A DNA stretch of 14,895 nt from CAYSCX01 sp964429575 (lineage in GTDB: Bacteria; Desulfobacterota; Binatia; Binatales; Binataceae): NCBI GenBank assembly GCA_964429575.1, contig CAYSCX010000049.1:1-14895 (forward strand), read 5' to 3'. Below, one piece after another: positions 6,151 through 12,991 of this stretch. Every line of letters starts with the position of its first letter. Within the stretch, counting starts at the first letter, position 1. The position numbers and the translations under genes were made by a program. The notes under the pieces were generated by a model. The model was not told the DNA's origin, did no database searches, and worked only from the letters and a program-made list of their open reading frames with translations.

Positions 6151-7329
6151 CTACCCCGACTCCCTCATCGCGCGCACCAAGATCGCCGCGATCTCCGGCC
6201 GCGTGAACTCCGGCGGCGGCGCCTCGCCCGCGCGCAGCATCTCGCGCACCTTGGTGCCCGACAGCAACAGTCGGTCCTCGTCGGTGTGCGGGCAGGTCTT
6301 GAACGATGCCATCGCGTCGCAGCGCCGGCAGTAGAAGCTGTTCTCGAACATCAGCGGCGTGATTCCAATCTCCGCGGCGCTGAATCGATCGAAGATTTTC
6401 TGCGCGTCGTATGTGCCGTAGTAGTTCCCGACTCCCGCATGATCGCGACCGACGATGAAATGCGTGCAACCATAATTGCGCCGCACGATCGCGTGCAGGA
6501 TCGCCTCGCGCGGTCCGCCGTAACGCATGTGCGCCGGCATCACCGACAGCATCGCGCGCTCCTTCGGGTAGTACAGGTCGAGCAGCACCTTGTACGAGTC
6601 CATCCTGACCGCCGCGGGCACGTCGTCGCCCTTGGTCTCGCCGACCAGCGGATGCAACAGCAGCCCGTCGCACACCTCCAGCGCCGCCTTCTGGATGTAC
6701 TCGTGCGCCCGATGGGTCGGGTTGCGCGTCTGAAACGCGACGATCTTTCGCCACCCGCGCTTGCGAAACTCGGCGCGCGTCTGCTTCGGCTCCAGCCTGT
6801 AATCGAGAAACGTGCGGCCGGGTATCTCGTCGATCAGGTTCACTCTACCCGCAAGACACCAGGGTGGTGTCGTCATCACGTTGTTCGCGCCGGGATGCTT
6901 CTCATCCGCCGTGCCGAACACGCACTCGGCCTCCCGTTTCCGATCGACGCGGTAAATCTCGTTGAGCTTCAGAATCGCGAGCCGCGCGCCAGATTCCGTC
7001 GCGAGCGCGACGTCGCTGCCGGGCTTGAGCGATCGCGCTGTCTCCTCATCGACGCCCAGCGTGATCGGTATCGACCAGGGCGTGCCCGACGCGAGCCGCA
7101 TCTCGTCGCGGCTCCGCAGGTAGTCCGCCTCGCCCATGAAACCGGTCAGTGGAGAAAACGCCCCGGTTGCGAGCATCTCAAGGTCCGAAAGGTCGCGTGC
7201 ACTGAGCTTGACGGTCGCCAGCGCCGCAGCGCGGCTGCGCAACTTGTCGCGCTCGGCCGCGGGCGCCTGCAAGTCAACCAGCTCGCCGCCGCCGTGAGCG
7301 GTGATCGGATCCGCCGTGATTGCGCTCAT
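6151..7329 (-). CDS. sat: Sulfate adenylyltransferase (ATP sulfurylase)
   Basis: Catalyses ATP + sulfate to adenosine 5'-phosphosulfate (APS) + PPi, the first step of sulfate activation. The 392-aa length fits the monofunctional single-chain type rather than the CysD/CysN pair. Landmarks: FSPLTGFM (58-65), the nucleotide-binding QTRNPTHRAH (200-209) with its HxxH histidines, MRYGGPREA (268-276), and GRDHAG (294-299). A C-x2-C-x8-C-x-H cluster (Cys334, Cys337, Cys346, His348) matches the zinc-site region known in thermophilic, archaeal-type ATP sulfurylases. The C-terminal LSGTKVREML (356-365) is also standard. No APS-kinase domain is fused; that enzyme is the separate upstream gene cysC, whose TGA overlaps this ATG by 4 nt. 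Product supply here is PAPS, and no APS/PAPS reductase is in the window. Confidence 0.96.
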   Translation of the reverse strand: MSAITADPITAHGGGELVDLQAPAAERDKLRSRAAALATVKLSARDLSDLEMLATGAFSPLTGFMGEADYLRSRDEMRLASGTPWSIPITLGVDEETARSLKPGSDVALATESGARLAILKLNEIYRVDRKREAECVFGTADEKHPGANNVMTTPPWCLAGRVNLIDEIPGRTFLDYRLEPKQTRAEFRKRGWRKIVAFQTRNPTHRAHEYIQKAALEVCDGLLLHPLVGETKGDDVPAAVRMDSYKVLLDLYYPKERAMLSVMPAHMRYGGPREAILHAIVRRNYGCTHFIVGRDHAGVGNYYGTYDAQKIFDRFSAAEIGITPLMFENSFYCRRCDAMASFKTCPHTDEDRLLLSGTKVREMLRAGEAPPPEFTRPEIAAILVRAMRESG

Positions 7330-7871
7330 CGGCGCACACCGTTGGGTAGAATGAAGCCAGCCTGTTCGAGCCGGCCAACCAGGCGGCTCAGACTCTCCGA
7401 TGGCGTCTCGATATGCGTCTCTAGCACCAGCTCGGGCCTGAGCGGCTCTTCATACGGATCATCGATACCGGTGAAGCCCTTGATTTCGCCGGCGAGCGCC
7501 TTCTTGTACAGCCCCTTCACGTCGCGCGCGGCGAGTTTGTCGATTGGACACTTCACAAAGACTTCGAAGAACCGCTCGTGCTGGCCGCGCACCTCGTCAC
7601 GAATCTCGCGGTACGGCGAAATCGCAGCCGAAATCGCGATCACTCCGTTGCGCGCCAGCAGCCTGCACACGTACCCGATTCGCCTGATGTTGGTGTCGCG
7701 GTCCTCCTTCGAAAACCCCAACCCCTTCGACAGGTTGGTCCGCACTTCGTCGCCGTCGAGAACCTCGACGCGATGGCCGCGCTGCCGAAGCTCTTGCGCC
7801 ACCATACTTGCCAGGGTGGATTTTCCGGCGCCCGAAAGCCCCGTAAACCACAGCGTAAATCCGTCGCTCAT
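7326..7871 (-). CDS. cysC: Adenylyl-sulfate kinase (APS kinase)
   Basis: Phosphorylates APS to PAPS with ATP. The 181-aa protein has Walker A GLSGAGKST (11-19), the DGDEVRTNL segment that binds APS, the conserved FSKEDRDTNIRRIGYV stretch, and the lid/substrate motif KGFTGIDDPYEEP; all are standard for a stand-alone CysC. The stop TGA overlaps the sat start (ATGA), so the two are translationally coupled and form a PAPS-forming pair. An AGAGG stretch lies just before the ATG (7871). The 63-nt upstream spacer is unusually AT-rich and probably holds the promoter of this pair, separating it from the HAD gene upstream. Confidence 0.96.
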   Translation of the reverse strand: MSDGFTLWFTGLSGAGKSTLASMVAQELRQRGHRVEVLDGDEVRTNLSKGLGFSKEDRDTNIRRIGYVCRLLARNGVIAISAAISPYREIRDEVRGQHERFFEVFVKCPIDKLAARDVKGLYKKALAGEIKGFTGIDDPYEEPLRPELVLETHIETPSESLSRLVGRLEQAGFILPNGVRR

Positions 7872-7895
7872 CGGCCTCTGAAACCTCGCAGAGTG

Positions 7896-7930
7896 AATAG
7901 ATTACTTTGTAAGCCTTATAAGTTATGTAA
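7896..7930 (-). promoter_or_regulatory. AT-rich promoter-like spacer upstream of cysC-sat with palindromic half-sites
   Basis: This stretch is much richer in A/T than anything around it. It contains TTAC-TTT-GTAA (7902-7912), the palindrome CTTATAAG (7915-7922) and TTATGTAA (7923-7930), a cluster of related half-sites (GTAA/TTAC). It sits 25-59 nt ahead of the cysC start. I cannot assign a convincing -35/-10 pair; regulator unknown. Confidence 0.45.
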
Positions 7931-7934
7931 CGGC

Positions 7935-8702
7935 TCAGCCCGTGACAAGCGCCCGCTCGCTGCGTTCCTGCGCAGCTATCAGGTTCAAATGAATGGCGAG
8001 CGCAGCCGGCGACGAGAAAACCCGGGTCGCGCCAGCGGTGACCAGCCGATCGCGCATCGCCGGCGACGTCGCGACGCCGAAGAATCGCACGCGCGCGCGG
8101 CGCGCCGCTTCCGCGTCGGCCTCGCTGTCACCGACGAATGCGGCTTCGCGCGGCGCCGAGGCGCACTCCTTGAGCGCTCGCAACAGCATGTCGGGTGCGG
8201 GCTTGAGCGGCAGCAGCGAATCGCGGCCCACAATGTGCGCGACGGTACGCGCGGCGCCGTGCGCGGCAAGCCATTTCTTGACCACGCGCGACGAGTTCGA
8301 CGTCACGACCGCCACGCACGCGTCGCTCGCGTTAAGTGCACGAAGCATCTCAATCGCGCCGTCAACCGGCGCTGCATGTTCGACACCGCGCAGTTCGTAC
8401 TTCTCGATTATTGCCGAAGCGCGCTTGAGGGTCGCCGCCGCGCGCACGCGCTCCCGAGGCTTCGCGCCGTTTTGTGCGAGCGCCCGGTACGCGTCATACA
8501 GCAGCAGATTTCCACGCGGGTACCGCTCGAACAGTTCCGCCGCCGGCCCCGCGCGCCGCAGATACGTCTCGAGTTCGCGGCGGCTTGCGCCCCAATCGAC
8601 AGCGCTGCCGAGATGCGCGAGCGTCGCATCGAAGTCGAACAGCCACGCGCGCGCCGCCGCAGGCGCCGCGCGACTGGCGCGCTTGCGGCTCCTATCTGCC
8701 AC
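7935..8702 (-). CDS. HAD-superfamily phosphatase (phosphoglycolate phosphatase-like)
   Basis: Haloacid-dehalogenase-type hydrolase with all four motifs: DFDATL (nucleophile Asp23, acid/base Asp25), the motif II Thr/Ser in VVTSNSS, Lys167 in LKPAPDM, and GDSEAD (191-196) for Mg2+. Numbering is from the GTG at 8702, which gives 255 aa and an 11-nt overlap with the upstream gene; AGGGG precedes it. Another GTG at 8729 would add nine residues and lengthen the overlap. The helical cap between motifs I and II is type C1, as in phosphoglycolate phosphatase and phosphoserine phosphatase relatives. In this operon a phosphorylated amino-acid intermediate or a PAPS by-product is a conceivable substrate, but nothing in the sequence decides it. 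The AT-rich spacer follows its stop. Confidence 0.82.
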   Translation of the reverse strand: MADRSRKRASRAAPAAARAWLFDFDATLAHLGSAVDWGASRRELETYLRRAGPAAELFERYPRGNLLLYDAYRALAQNGAKPRERVRAAATLKRASAIIEKYELRGVEHAAPVDGAIEMLRALNASDACVAVVTSNSSRVVKKWLAAHGAARTVAHIVGRDSLLPLKPAPDMLLRALKECASAPREAAFVGDSEADAEAARRARVRFFGVATSPAMRDRLVTAGATRVFSSPAALAIHLNLIAAQERSERALVTG

Positions 8703-9345
8703 GGCCCCTGCTGCTGCGCGGTTTCGCACCCGCCGCGCAGTGCCGGAGCTGTGAAATTCCGAGCACGCGCGATTGAGATTCGTAACCGTGGAACTCGATG
8801 ACGCGCGCGGCCTGTGGACCGCCGAGACCCGCGATGATCTTCAATGCCTCCGCGGCTGCGAGCATCGCGATGAAATTCGACTCCGCGACTCTGCGCCCGA
8901 TCGGCTTGAGCAATCCCGCGTCCGAGCAGGCGGGGCAGGGCGGTCTTCGAGCAATGATCGCAACCGTCGCCGGCGCGTCGAGCCGCGCAACCACGAACGC
9001 GCGTACTGAAACCAGCGCCGCGAGTGCATCGCACGATGCATTCTCGCCGACCAGCGCGAGCACCAGCTGGTCCCCGCCGGTCGTCGCATCATCGATCGTG
9101 ACGTCCGGATTGAGTGCGCCTGCTTGCGCGATCAGTTCGCCGGCGCGCGTACCAACGCTTCGGCTATCGACGTGAATTCGTCCGACGCCCGCGCCTGCGA
9201 GGTACCGCAGCGGCATCGCGAGGTCATCGTACCCGCCGATCACCACCAACTCGGCGGAGAGCAGCCGCTCCTGTGCCTTACCGCCGAAGCCTGGTGCAAC
9301 GATTTGGCGGCTGTAGCGCTCGATCTGAGCGTCGCGAAGCGGCAT
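8692..9345 (-). CDS. Degenerate ThiF/MoeB-like (E1-like) protein, probably catalytically inactive alone
   Basis: The start matches the E1-like family: MPLRDAQIERYSRQIVAPGF, then GGKAQERLLSAELVVIG, and a YLAGAGVGRIHVD segment. However, the nucleotide-binding GxGxxG is replaced by GGYDDLA (37-43). The Asn/Arg and Lys that contact ATP downstream of Asp60 are not seen. The DATDN motif is missing, and the catalytic-Cys loop C-x-x-(A)G-x-x-GP-x-x-G is replaced by ESNFIAML. One CxxC (CPAC, 137-140) of the zinc site remains; the second pair is not evident (HCAAG near 202-206). It keeps the YSRQ segment whose Arg reaches the partner's active site in MoeB-type dimers. I chose ATG 9345 (217 aa); a GTG at 9390 overlaps the upstream stop as GTGA and is a real alternative. 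It is embedded between the NIL gene and the HAD gene. Confidence 0.78.
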   Translation of the reverse strand: MPLRDAQIERYSRQIVAPGFGGKAQERLLSAELVVIGGYDDLAMPLRYLAGAGVGRIHVDSRSVGTRAGELIAQAGALNPDVTIDDATTGGDQLVLALVGENASCDALAALVSVRAFVVARLDAPATVAIIARRPPCPACSDAGLLKPIGRRVAESNFIAMLAAAEALKIIAGLGGPQAARVIEFHGYESQSRVLGISQLRHCAAGAKPRSSRGRGR

Positions 9346-9386
9346 CGATTTGCGAGATCGTCTGGACGGTCGCGCCGCGCGGGCGG

Positions 9387-9635
9387 TCACTCGATCACGT
9401 TCTTCTCGATCGGTTCGACGGTCACGCCGGTGCTGCGAAGCCAGCTCAGCGCCCGCTCGATCTGGTCGCGAGAGCCTTCGAACTCGACCGCGACCAGGCC
9501 CATCGCCTCGGACACGCTTGCGCCACGGATGTTGAACACCAAGTCGAACTTCTTGACGAGTTGGTAGAGGATGGGCTCGCGGATCAACTCGCGGGGGTAA
9601 GTCAAATAGTAACGCTCGCGGATCCGTTCCATCAT
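9387..9635 (-). CDS. Free-standing NIL-domain protein
   Basis: 82-aa protein consisting of a single NIL domain, the small alpha/beta domain found at the C-terminus of methionine ABC-transporter ATPases (MetN) and on some ferredoxins. Visible pattern: YYLTYPRELIREPILYQLVKKF, then FNIRGASVSEAMGLVAVEFEG, and IERALSWLRSTGVTVEPIE. NIL proteins are tied to sulfur amino-acid metabolism: MetN-NIL binds methionine, and NIL-ferredoxins belong to a route making homocysteine from aspartate semialdehyde. It starts at ATG 9635 (a second ATG at 9632), 4 nt after the cysteine synthase stop, with GGCAGGTG as likely ribosome site. In this SAM-controlled locus it may sense methionine/homocysteine or assist sulfur transfer; that is inference. 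Confidence 0.87.
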   Translation of the reverse strand: MMERIRERYYLTYPRELIREPILYQLVKKFDLVFNIRGASVSEAMGLVAVEFEGSRDQIERALSWLRSTGVTVEPIEKNVIE

Positions 9636-9639
9636 CGAA

Positions 9640-10647
9640 TCACCTGCCGCCACGTTTGCGCCGCCACTCCTGCCACCCGATCCACAGATTCGTCGAGAGA
9701 TACTTGTCGCCGAAATCCGCAAACACCGTGACCACGCATCCCGCGCGCAAACCGCTGGCGACCTTGAGCGCCGCCCACATCGCCGCACCCGACGACTGGC
9801 CGATCAGGATGCCCTCGGCCTGCCCCAGGACGTATACCATCTCGTACGCGTCCTCGGTCGCGACCGGAATCGTTTGATCAAGTTCTTCCTCATGGAAGAT
9901 GCCCGGCACGATCGAGGACTTCATGTGCTTGAGACCCTCGAGTCCGTGCATCGCGTCATCGGGCTCGACCGCGATCACTTTGATGCCCGGATTTCGCTGC
10001 TTGAGGAACCTGCCGGCGCCCATGATGGTGCCGCCGGTTCCAATACCCGCGACGAAGTGCGTGATCTCGCCGCCAGTCTGACGCCAAATCTCCGGGCCGG
10101 TCGTTTCGTAATGCGCGAGCGAGTTCGCCTCGTTGTTGTATTGGTCGGGTTTGAAATACTTGCCGGGATTCGCCGCGAAGATCTCGCGGCACATCCGGAT
10201 CGCGCCGTCGGAGCCTTCCATCGCATCTGAGAAGATCGGCTTCGCTCCGAACGCCTCGATTATCTTCTTGCGCTCGCGGCTGACGTTCTCGGCCATCACC
10301 AGCTCGACCGGATAGCCGAGCGCCGCGCCAACCATCGCGAGCGCGATTCCGGTGTTGCCCGAAGTTGAGTCGAGAATCACTTTGCCCGGGCGCAATTCTC
10401 CGCGCGCAAGCCCGACTTCGATCATCTTCTTCGCCGCGCGGTCTTTTACCGAACCGCCCGGATTGAATCCCTCGAGCTTGGCGAAGATTCGTACCCCCGG
10501 CTTCACAAGCCCGCGCACGAGCGCACGAATCTCGAGCAGCGGCGTGTTGCCGACCAGCTCGAGAATGTTCCGCGCGCCCGCCGCCGGAACCTGTTCGATC
10601 TCAGGCTCCGCCAGCAATCGCCGGGACGATGGAGAGGTCGTCGCCAT
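9640..10647 (-). CDS. cysM: Cysteine synthase / O-phosphoserine-type sulfhydrylase (CysK/CysM family)
   Basis: Fold type II PLP enzyme that replaces the beta substituent of an activated serine with sulfide or carrier-bound sulfur to give cysteine. The 335-aa protein has ARNILELVGNTPL near the start, the PLP lysine in GGSVKDR (Lys68), the substrate loop STSGNTG (94-100), the phosphate-binding GTGGT (203-207) and GQSSGAA (284-290) near the pyridine nitrogen. The preceding gene is a ThiS/MoaD-type carrier, the CysO-CysM arrangement of Mycobacterium, where CysM takes sulfur from the CysO thiocarboxylate and uses O-phosphoserine; specificity here is inferred from that context only. The ATG at 10647 overlaps the carrier gene by 47 nt in another frame; the first 25 or so residues precede the conserved core, so a downstream TTG (10617) cannot be excluded. 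Confidence 0.93.
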   Translation of the reverse strand: MATTSPSSRRLLAEPEIEQVPAAGARNILELVGNTPLLEIRALVRGLVKPGVRIFAKLEGFNPGGSVKDRAAKKMIEVGLARGELRPGKVILDSTSGNTGIALAMVGAALGYPVELVMAENVSRERKKIIEAFGAKPIFSDAMEGSDGAIRMCREIFAANPGKYFKPDQYNNEANSLAHYETTGPEIWRQTGGEITHFVAGIGTGGTIMGAGRFLKQRNPGIKVIAVEPDDAMHGLEGLKHMKSSIVPGIFHEEELDQTIPVATEDAYEMVYVLGQAEGILIGQSSGAAMWAALKVASGLRAGCVVTVFADFGDKYLSTNLWIGWQEWRRKRGGR

Positions 10648-10879
10648 CCTTCACTTTTGAGTTGAGCTCATCGAGGAAACGGATGTCGTCACCGTTAACG
10701 TAGATATTAACGAAGCGGCGCAGCGCGCCCTTGTCGTCGAGCAGCCGCTCGCGCATTCCGGGATGGCGCCGCTCGAGATCCTCGATTATCGCCTTCACGG
10801 ACGTTCCATCGGCCGCGACTTCATCGGCTCCCGCGGTAAAGCGTCGCAGCGGTGTGGGGACTCGAACCCTGACTGGCAT
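10601..10879 (-). CDS. ThiS/MoaD/CysO-type sulfur carrier protein ending Gly-Gly-Ala
   Basis: 92-aa beta-grasp (ubiquitin-like) sulfur carrier: MPVRVRVPTPLRRFT, then GTSVKAIIEDLERRHPGM, RRFVNIYVNGDDI, and the closing DGDDLSIVPAIAGG, all as in CysO/MoaD relatives. In the family the C-terminal Gly-Gly is adenylated by a ThiF-type enzyme and converted to a thiocarboxylate. Here the reading GGC GGA GCC TGA gives one extra Ala after Gly-Gly (stop at 10601-10603), so the tail would need removal before activation. Extra C-terminal residues trimmed by JAMM peptidases are known for HcyS-type and QbsE-type carriers. The start is ATG 10879, forced by an in-frame TAA just upstream; a strong AAGGAGG (10893-10899) lies 13 nt upstream, longer than ideal. 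It is 70 nt after thrC and overlaps the cysteine synthase by 47 nt. Confidence 0.9.
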   Translation of the reverse strand: MPVRVRVPTPLRRFTAGADEVAADGTSVKAIIEDLERRHPGMRERLLDDKGALRRFVNIYVNGDDIRFLDELNSKVKDGDDLSIVPAIAGGA

Positions 10880-10949
10880 ACCGTAACGTTAGCCTCCTTC
10901 GATCGGACTTTCTTGCTTATGCCTCGCAGTCGCGCCGTACAACTGCCCG

Positions 10950-12212
10950 TCACGCCGCGCCCGCCACCTTTTGCTTGCCGTTGCCGAGTTGCTCGTAGAG
11001 CGCGTCGAAGTCCTTGAGCCGCGCCTCGATCTTGTACGGCTGCTCGATCGCGTCCGCCACCGCTTCGAGCGTCTTGTAGCCGTTGCCGGTGATCGAAACG
11101 ACCACCAGCTCATCGGCCTTGATGCGCTTTTGCGCAAGCAGCTTAAGCGTCACCGCCAGCGTCGTGCCGCCGGCCGGTTCCGCGAAAATTCCCTCGGTGC
11201 GCGCGAGCAGCTTGATCGCATCGACGATCTCCGCGTCGCTCGCCATATCGCCCCACCCGCCGGAGTCTCGCACCGCGCGCAACACGTAGAAGCCGTCGGC
11301 GGGATTGCCGATCGCAATCGACTTCGCGATCGTGTCCGGCTTGACGGGCGTGATGAGGTCGGTACCCTTGTGCAGCGCGTGAATCACCGGCGCGGCGCCC
11401 GCAGCCTGCGCGCTGTAAATCTTGAAATCGCCGCCCTTCACCAATCCAAGGTCTTTGAGTTCTTTGAATGCCTTCGCGACCTTGGGAAGAATCGTCCCGC
11501 CCGCGGTGGGCACGACCACGTGGTCGGGCAGCCGCCAGCCGAGCTGTTCCGCGATTTCAAATCCGAATGTCTTCGCGCCCTCGGTGTAGTACGGGCGCAG
11601 GTTGATGTTCACGAACGCCCAGCCGTACTTGTCCGCGATTTCGGAGCACAGCCGGTTCACGTCGTCATAGTTGCCGCGAATCGTAATCACTTGCGCGCCG
11701 TAGATCGTCGAGCCGACGATCTTTCCAGCCTCGACTCCCTCCGGCATGAAGATGTAACAGCGCAATCCAGCGCGAGCGGCATGCGCCGCCACCGCGGTCG
11801 CAAGGTTGCCGGTCGATGCGCACGAAACGGTCTTGAATCCGAACTCGATCGCCTTGGTGATCGCCACCGCCACCACCCGGTCCTTGTACGAAAGCGTCGG
11901 ATGGTTGACCGTGTCGTCCTTGATGTAGAGCCGCTTGACGCCCAGCTCCGCACCGAGCCGCTGCGCGTGCAGCAGCGGCGTGAAACCCGAGTTGAGTCCC
12001 ACTGACGGCTCGCTCTCCACCGGAAGCAGCTCGCGGTATCGCCACAAATTGTGCGGCCGCGATTCTATTTTCTTCTGGGTGAGGTCAGCTTTGATCTTCG
12101 CGTAGTCGTAGCTGACTTCGAGCGGGCCGAAGCAGGTCTCGCACACGTGCAGCGGCTCGACCGCGTATTCCTGTCCGCACTCGCGGCATTTGAGGTTGGT
12201 GACGTAGCTCAT
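10950..12212 (-). CDS. thrC: Threonine synthase-like PLP enzyme
   Basis: 420-aa fold type II PLP enzyme. An N-terminal zinc ribbon (Cys9, Cys12, Cys24, Cys27) is followed by NLWRYRELLP and NSGFTPLL, the PLP lysine in HPTLSYKDR (Lys110), and a STGNLATAVAAHAA stretch that binds cofactor and phosphate. TAGGT and EPAGGTTLA lie further on. This is the layout of threonine synthase, which turns O-phosphohomoserine into threonine and phosphate. The lysine motif departs from the common NPTGSFKDR form. Its ATG overlaps the upstream ThiF-like gene's stop (ATGA), and both lie behind a SAM-I riboswitch, an unusual setting for a threonine gene. Because its family uses O-phosphohomoserine, a homocysteine-forming gamma-replacement with carrier-bound sulfur is conceivable; that is speculation, and ordinary threonine synthase is the default. 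Confidence 0.88.
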   Translation of the reverse strand: MSYVTNLKCRECGQEYAVEPLHVCETCFGPLEVSYDYAKIKADLTQKKIESRPHNLWRYRELLPVESEPSVGLNSGFTPLLHAQRLGAELGVKRLYIKDDTVNHPTLSYKDRVVAVAITKAIEFGFKTVSCASTGNLATAVAAHAARAGLRCYIFMPEGVEAGKIVGSTIYGAQVITIRGNYDDVNRLCSEIADKYGWAFVNINLRPYYTEGAKTFGFEIAEQLGWRLPDHVVVPTAGGTILPKVAKAFKELKDLGLVKGGDFKIYSAQAAGAAPVIHALHKGTDLITPVKPDTIAKSIAIGNPADGFYVLRAVRDSGGWGDMASDAEIVDAIKLLARTEGIFAEPAGGTTLAVTLKLLAQKRIKADELVVVSITGNGYKTLEAVADAIEQPYKIEARLKDFDALYEQLGNGKQKVAGAA

Positions 12213-12934
12213 ATTCGCTCGTTCCTCTGACTCAGTGCATCATCAGTGCGCCGCGCAGCTCTCGATGCGCCACAAGCGCATCCTTCGCGCGCGGCAACCT
12301 GCGCGACCCGTACTCGCAATTCTCGGCTCGAATCCAAAGTTAGTATCCGTCCCGCGAGCGTGGGCGCATCGCCGCGAAGCACGCTTAGCGCCTCCGCCGC
12401 TTCTACTTCGCCAATCGCGCCGGCGACCGGGCCGATTATTCCCGCATCGCGGCAGCTCGCTACCTCTGCTTCGTCCGGCTCCTCTTCAAAGAGACATCGA
12501 AGGCATGCGGTCTGCCCCGGAATGACCGTCATCGCCTGGCCGGCAAAACCGATGACGCCGGCGTAAACGAATGGCCGGCGCGCCGCGATGCAGGTGTCGT
12601 TGATCAGGAATTTCGCGGTGGGATTGTCGGTCGCGTCGATGATGAAGTCGTAACGCGCAACCAATTCGGCCGCGTTATCGGCGTCGAACTCCGCCGCGTA
12701 TCTTTCGACTTCGAGATCCGCGAATTGACGCTTGAGGCAGCGCGCCAGCGCGTCGACCTTGCCCGTGCCGATGTCATCGCTAGTGTAGAGAATCTGGCGA
12801 GGAAGGTTGGAGAGTTCGATCGGATCGGGATCGATCAGCCCGAGGTGTCGCACTCCCGCGCGTGCGAGCGCCGATGCCGCCGGTACACCGAGTCCGCCGG
12901 CTCCGACTATCAGTATTTTGGCGTCAGCTCCCAC
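12209..12934 (-). CDS. ThiF/MoeB-type sulfur-carrier adenylyltransferase (E1-like), N-terminally short
   Basis: E1-like enzyme expected to adenylate the C-terminus of the sulfur carrier encoded downstream. Numbering from the GTG at 12934 (241 aa): GAGGLG (11-16) for ATP, Asp35, Arg46 in NLPRQ, Lys59 in GTGKVDAL, and DATDN (100-104). A zinc site is formed by CLRC (144-147) and CAC (219-221), and the catalytic-cysteine motif SCRDAGIIGP (Cys161) is also present. Everything needed for ATP and thioester/acyl-disulfide chemistry is present, but the usual N-terminal YSRQ helix pair is missing. The frame extends upstream to a TTG at 13018, but that codon lies inside the terminator hairpin and the extra residues (SQDEGFSFRTLAP...) do not supply YSRQ. 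No strong Shine-Dalgarno is visible for either start. It is the first gene behind the SAM-I riboswitch and overlaps thrC by 4 nt. Confidence 0.88.
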   Translation of the reverse strand: MGADAKILIVGAGGLGVPAASALARAGVRHLGLIDPDPIELSNLPRQILYTSDDIGTGKVDALARCLKRQFADLEVERYAAEFDADNAAELVARYDFIIDATDNPTAKFLINDTCIAARRPFVYAGVIGFAGQAMTVIPGQTACLRCLFEEEPDEAEVASCRDAGIIGPVAGAIGEVEAAEALSVLRGDAPTLAGRILTLDSSRELRVRVAQVAAREGCACGASRAARRTDDALSQRNERI

Positions 12935-12991
12935 TGTCGTGTGCGAGCTTCCCGAGCTCCGTTGCGGCGGCGGGACTGGCGCGAGGGTTCT

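Noticed and set aside
6286..7881. Long open frame on the + strand (531 codons)
   Set aside because: It runs antisense to sat and cysC, whose motifs are unmistakable. In GC-rich DNA the opposite strand often stays open; its product is arginine-rich with no recognisable domain.
7578..8801. Open frame on the + strand (407 codons)
   Set aside because: It lies opposite cysC, the AT-rich spacer and the HAD gene. All HAD motifs are on the - strand, and this product shows no domain.
8692..9345. Degenerate E1-like gene as a decaying pseudogene
   Set aside because: The frame is intact, tightly placed in the operon with overlaps on both sides possible, and keeps the YSRQ and core hydrophobic pattern. 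This is more consistent with a selected, non-catalytic protein, although decay cannot be fully excluded.
10971..12005. Long open frame on the + strand (344 codons)
   Set aside because: It is antisense to the threonine-synthase-like gene, with biased Arg/Leu/Val composition and no motif.
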